Shown: positions 60,092 through 64,000 of the stretch, one piece after another | How the letters are laid out: each line of letters opens with the position of its first letter | Position numbering within the stretch: the stretch's first letter is position 1 | Source of the DNA: Litoditis marina | Lineage: Eukaryota > Nematoda > Chromadorea > Rhabditida > Rhabditidae | Assembly (NCBI GenBank): GCA_964036275.1 | Contig: CAXIWQ010000008.1 | Span: 46,015-110,014 of the forward strand | Direction of reading: 5' to 3' | DNA: 64,000 nucleotides | Notes under the pieces: generated by a model | Told to the model about the DNA's origin: nothing | What the model saw: only the letters and a program-made list of their open reading frames with translations | The model's database searches: none | Program-made: the position numbers and the translations under genes

Positions 60092-60438
60092 AATCAGTCA
60101 TTTCATGCGAGGAAATTCCCCCGCTCAGATCGAATCAGTCATTTTATGTGGGGAAATTTCCCCGCTCAGATCTAATCAGTCATTTCATGCGGAGAAATTT
60201 CCCCGCTCAGATCGAATCAGTCATTTTATGTGGGAAAATTTCCCCGCTCAGATCTAATCAGTCATTTTATGTGGGAAAATTTCCCCGCTCAGATCGAATC
60301 AGTCATTTTATGTGGGAAAATTTCCCCGCTCAGATCGAATCAGTCATTTTATTTGGGGAAATTCCCCCGCTCAGATCTAATCAGTCATTTTATGCGGGGA
60401 AATTTCCCACTCCAAATCGAATCAGTCATTTTCTGTGC
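60092..60438 (+). repeat. 41-bp tandem array, forward part (8 units plus partial)
   Basis: Eight 41-bp units, each with AATCAGTCATTTTATG, the palindrome GGGGAAATTTCCCC or a one-base variant, and GCTCAGATC followed by G or T. The open frames are repeat translations. Confidence 0.93.
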
Positions 60439-60618
60439 ATAAAATGACTGATTAGATCTGAGCGGGGAAATTTCCCCACATACATCTACTGATACAATGA
60501 GATTGATCTTGAGCGGGGAAATTTCCCCACATAAAATGAATGATTCGATCTGAGCGGGGAAATTTCCCCGCATGAAATGACTGATTAGATCTGAGCGGGG
60601 AAATTTCCCCACATAAAA
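60439..60618 (-). repeat. 41-bp tandem array, inverted part (~4 units)
   Basis: The same 41-bp family on the opposite strand, starting at a head-to-head junction whose arms AATCAGTCATTTT and AAAATGACTGATT flank only 8 bp. One unit near 60480-60520 carries extra unrelated sequence (ACATCTACTGATACAATGAG). Confidence 0.9.
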
Positions 60619-60969
60619 TCTCCGCTGTCATAAATTATAACAAGAACCTTCTCTGTTATAAATTATCACAAGCATCAGTTCTTGCCTGTCATAAATTATC
60701 ACAAGCATCAGTTCTTCGCTGTCATAAATTATAAAAAGAACCTTCTCTGTCATAAATTATCACAAGCATCCCTTCTTTGCTGTCATAAATTATCACAAGC
60801 ATCAGTTCTTCGCGGTCATAAATTCTGACAAGAACTTTCTCTGTCATAAATTATCACAAGCATCAGTTCTTCGCTGTCATTAATTATGACAAGAACCTTC
60901 TCTGTCATAAATTATCACAAGCATCAGTTCTTCGCTGTCATAAATTATAACAAGAACCTTCTCTGTCAT
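60619..60969 (+). repeat. 61-bp dimeric tandem array
   Basis: Alternating 28-bp and 33-bp halves that both begin CTGTCATAAATTAT. One continues AACAAGAACCTTCT and the other CACAAGCATCAGTTCTTCG. About six dimers are present, with some half-unit repeats. The two halves are clearly related, so the 61-bp unit arose as a dimer of a shorter repeat. Confidence 0.88.
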
Positions 60970-62284
60970 GATTTAAATCACGTTTTCCCATGTGATCGAA
61001 GAACCCGAAACATTATTTAAATCACGTTTTCCCATGTGATCGAAGGACTCAAAACATGATTTAAATCACGATTCCCATGTGATCGAAAGACCCATGATTT
61101 AAATCACGTTTTCCCATGTGATCGAAGTACTAAAAACATGATTTAAATCACGTTTTCCGATGTGATCGAAAAACCCGAAACATGATTTAAATCACGTTTT
61201 CCCATGTGATCGAAGTACTACAAACATGATTTAAATGTTTTCCGATGTGATCGAAGAACCCGAAACATGATTTAAATCACGTTTTCCCATGTGATCGAAG
61301 TACTAAAAACATGATTTAAATCACGATTCCCATGTAATCGAAGGACCCGAAACATGATTTAAATCACGATTCCCATGTAATCGAAGTACCCGAAACATGA
61401 TTTAAATCACGATTCCCATAAAATCGAAGGACCCAAAACATGTGATCGAAGTACTAAAAACATGATTTAAATCACGTTTTCCGATGTGATCGAAGGACTC
61501 GAAACATGATTTAAATCACAATTCCCATGTGATCGGAGGACCCGAAACATGATTTAAATCACGTTTTCCCATGTGATCGAAGAACCCGAAACATTATTTA
61601 AATCACGTTTTCCCATGTGATCGAAGAACCCGAAACATGATTCAAATCACGATTCCCATGTGATCGAAGAACCCGAAACATGATTTAAATCACGTTTTCC
61701 GATGTGATCGAAGTACTAAAAACATGATTTAAATCACAATTCCCATGTGATCGAAGGACCCGAAACATGATTTAAATCACGTTTTCATGTGATCGAAGTA
61801 CTAAAAACATGATTTAAATCACGTTTTCCGATGTGATCGAAGGACTCGAAACATGATTTAAATCACAATTCCCATGTGATCGGAGGACCCGAAACATGAT
61901 TACAATCACGTTTTCCCATGTGATCGAAGAACCCGAAACATGATTTAAATCACGTTTTCCGATGTGATCGAAGGACCCGAAACATGATTTAAATCACGTT
62001 TTCCCATGTGATCGAAGGACCCAAAACATGATTTAAATCACGTTTTCCGATGTGATCGAAGGACCCGAAACATGATTTAAATCACGTTTTTCCATGTGAT
62101 CGAAGAACACGAAACATGATCGTTTTCCCATGTGATCGAAGGACCCGAAACATTATTTAAATCACGTTTTCCGATGTGATCGAAGAACCCGAAACATGAT
62201 TTAAATCACGTTTTCCGATGTGATCGAAGGACCCGAAACATGATTTAAATCACGTTTTCCCATGTGATCGAAGGACCCAAAACA
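60970..62284 (+). repeat. 44-bp tandem array (~30 units)
   Basis: About thirty units of roughly 44 bp containing ACATGATTTAAATCACG, CCCATGTGATCGAAG or CCGATGTGATCGAAG, and ACCCGAAA or ACTAAAAA. The core TGATTTAAATCA is a 12-bp perfect palindrome. Shorter variants (ACGATTCCCATG) mix in blocks, indicating local higher-order duplication. Degenerate units also occur at 56073-56186. Confidence 0.94.
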
Positions 62285-62285
62285 T

Positions 62286-62628
62286 GTCTTAGATCCCAAA
62301 TTATACATCTATCGCTTTGATCCCGAATTATACATATTTCCCTTAGGTCCCAAATTATACAATTATCCCTTAGATCCCAAATTATACATATATCGCTTAG
62401 ATCCCAAACTATACATCTATCGCTTAGATCCCAAGTTATACATCTATCGCTTAGATCCCAAATTATACATCTATCCCTTAGATCCCAAATTATACATCTA
62501 TCGCTTAGATCCCAAATTATACATCTATCGCTTAGATCCCAAATTATACATCTATCGCTTAGATCCCAAAATATACATCTATCTCTTAGATCCCAAATTA
62601 TACATCTATCGCTTAGATCCCAAATTAT
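62286..62628 (+). repeat. 27-bp tandem array, copy III (start of the second macro-repeat)
   Basis: About twelve units matching the last part of array I at an offset of 5222 bp, including private variants (CTTTGATCCCGAATTAT, CTTAGGTCCC, CCCAAAATATACATC). It begins abruptly after a truncated 44-bp unit (ACATGTCTTAGATCCC). Confidence 0.93.
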
Positions 62629-63210
62629 CGCGCGCAGCGCGAAGCGCTGTGCGAGATTTGTCTTTGATCCGGCTAATGCGCGCTTCTGTTTTTTTAGTTT
62701 CTCCTCAAAAGGGCTGACATTTGCAAAACGAAGTTTTTATTGATGTACTTGTTTTCTATAGCTAATTCCCTAACCGTGTTTCAAATTTGAGCGAAATCGG
62801 TCAAGTTTGAGCCAAGTTATGACCTCATGCGCTTCATCAAGAGCGCCAACTTCCGTCGTGTGTGGGTGGGTGTGTGTGTGGGTGGGTGGTGACAAGAAAA
62901 GTAAACCCAGTTTAAGGGTTTCTACTCAACCGATTTCGTTGAAAATTGTGGAAGACATGTGATACCTACTCAAACACTCGCGAAGCAAAAAAAAATTAAG
63001 AAAAAATTGTTTTAATTAAAGTTATAGACATTTTTTGGAAAGTGTCTGCGTCTCTCCATTTAGCACGCTCTCTCACTCTCTCTGTCCGGTCGACAACTCA
63101 AACTGTATTGTAACTTAGAGTAACAATTACCGATTTGCTCGAAAATTGAAATATGATGCCATCGTGACTTTTATTTGAGTATGAAGTATTCTATTCCTGA
63201 CGTCCTTCAG
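62629..63210. other. Single-copy spacer of the macro-repeat, copy II
   Basis: Copy of 57407-57988 at +5222 with only a few substitutions, including the GAA-triloop hairpin at 62631-62653 and the G-run tract at 62864-62886. No gene is visible. Confidence 0.85.
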
Positions 63211-64000
63211 GATTCTGGAGACCAGATGACGTCATTTTTGAAAAGTGCAAAGTTGACGTCACATATATTTTTAAACGATGGTAATATCTTAGAAAAGGTC
63301 AATTAACGGTGAAACTCAATCTGAGAGTGATGTATTCTGGGATTCTGGAGACCAGATGACGTCGATTTTGAAAAGTGCAAAGTTGACGTCACATATATTT
63401 TTAAACGATGGTAATACCTTAGAAAGGGTCAATTAACGGTGAAACTCAATCTGAGAGTGATGTATTCTGGGATTCTGGAGACCAGATGACGTCGATTTTG
63501 AAAAGTGCAAAGTTGACGTCACATATATTTTTAAACGATGGTAATATCTTAGAAAAGGTCAATTAACGGTGAAACTCAATCTGAGAGTGATGTATTCTGG
63601 GATTCTGGAGACCAGATGACGTCGATTTTGAAAAGTGCAAAGTTGACGTCACATATATTTTTAAACGATGGTAATATCTTAGAAAGGGTCAATTAACGGT
63701 GAAACTCAATCTGAGAGTGATGTATTCTGGGATTCTGTAGACCAGATGACGTCGATTTTGAAAAGTGCAAAGTTGACGTCACATATATTTTTAAACGATG
63801 GTAATATCTTAGAAAGGGTCAATTAACGGTGAAACTCAATCTGAGAGTGATTAATTCTGGGATTCTGGAGACCAGATGACGTCGATTTTGAAAAGTGCAA
63901 AGTTGACGTCACATATATTTTTAAACGATGGTAATATCTTAGAAAGGGTCAATTAACGGTGAAACTCAATCTGAGAGTGATTAATTCTGGGATTCTGGAG
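63211..64000 (+). repeat. 130-bp tandem array, copy II (runs off the window)
   Basis: At least six 130-bp units of the family at 57989-58980. The unit with TTCTGTAGAC lies at 63733, which is 5352 bp (5222 + 130) from its partner at 58381, so this copy has one extra unit before that marker. One unit has GTAATACCTTAG. TGACGTCA recurs in each complete unit. Confidence 0.94.

Noticed and set aside
60148..60612. Open frames of 70-99 codons in the 41-bp array
   Set aside because: Repeat translations containing GKFPRSDLISHFM-type units, present on both strands because the array inverts.
1..64000. Telomeric repeats (TTAGG or similar) marking a chromosome end
   Set aside because: No tandem run of a telomere-like pentamer or hexamer was seen, so a telomeric or subtelomeric location is not supported.

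Overview
This window looks like eukaryotic heterochromatin made almost entirely of tandem repeats. I found no convincing protein-coding gene, rRNA or tRNA gene, and nothing prokaryotic (no operons, ribosome-binding sites or IS elements). The kilobase-scale higher-order satellite, the non-autonomous LTR-type insertion with a tRNA-Gly-like primer site, a long fold-back element and several nested minisatellites suggest an animal, most plausibly an insect. That placement is an inference and I cannot name the species.

Region 1 (1-43104 and 46577-54715) is one satellite of about 51 kb. It is modular. An 80-bp module (A) and a 108-bp module (B), plus a 93-bp deleted form of B, are each closed by the same 17-bp palindrome, CTGCCCTACTAGGGCAG, or a near variant. 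The commonest unit is A+B = 188 bp; A+B+B (296), A+A+B (268) and A+shortB+B (281) also occur. These combine into higher-order repeats of 844, 1033, 1434, 2025, 2143, 2585 and 3740 bp, several of which share private mutations. The many ~63-residue open frames here are by-products of the monomer sequence.

Region 2 (43105-46576) is a 3.47-kb insertion into a B module. It has 398/396-bp terminal direct repeats that are almost identical, a perfect 5-bp target duplication (CAGCT) and, on the minus strand, an 11-nt primer-binding-site candidate directly next to one LTR. Its interior has no gag or pol. It consists of about 19 copies of a 62-bp minisatellite, 8 copies of a 120-bp repeat and two short single-copy ends. 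I read it as a recent, non-autonomous LTR retrotransposon on the minus strand.

Region 3 (54716-64000) is a mosaic of other tandem families. In order: a 67-bp array, an inverted and diverged block of the main satellite, a 44-bp patch, a 27-bp array, a single-copy spacer with a GAA-triloop hairpin and G-runs, a 130-bp array with CRE-like octamers, a 525-bp fold-back element, a second 27-bp array, a 41-bp array that flips orientation, a 61-bp array and a long 44-bp array. At 62286 the order restarts: the 27-bp array, spacer and 130-bp array recur 5222 bp downstream at very high identity with one extra 130-bp unit. Region 3 is therefore probably a macro-repeat of about 5.2 kb built from smaller repeats.

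Five of the repeat families (main satellite, 67-bp, 41-bp, 44-bp, 130-bp) carry a perfect palindrome of 8 bp or more in each monomer. The most interesting features are the palindrome-delimited modular satellite, the satellite-borne LTR element with internal tandem arrays, and the 5.2-kb compound macro-repeat.
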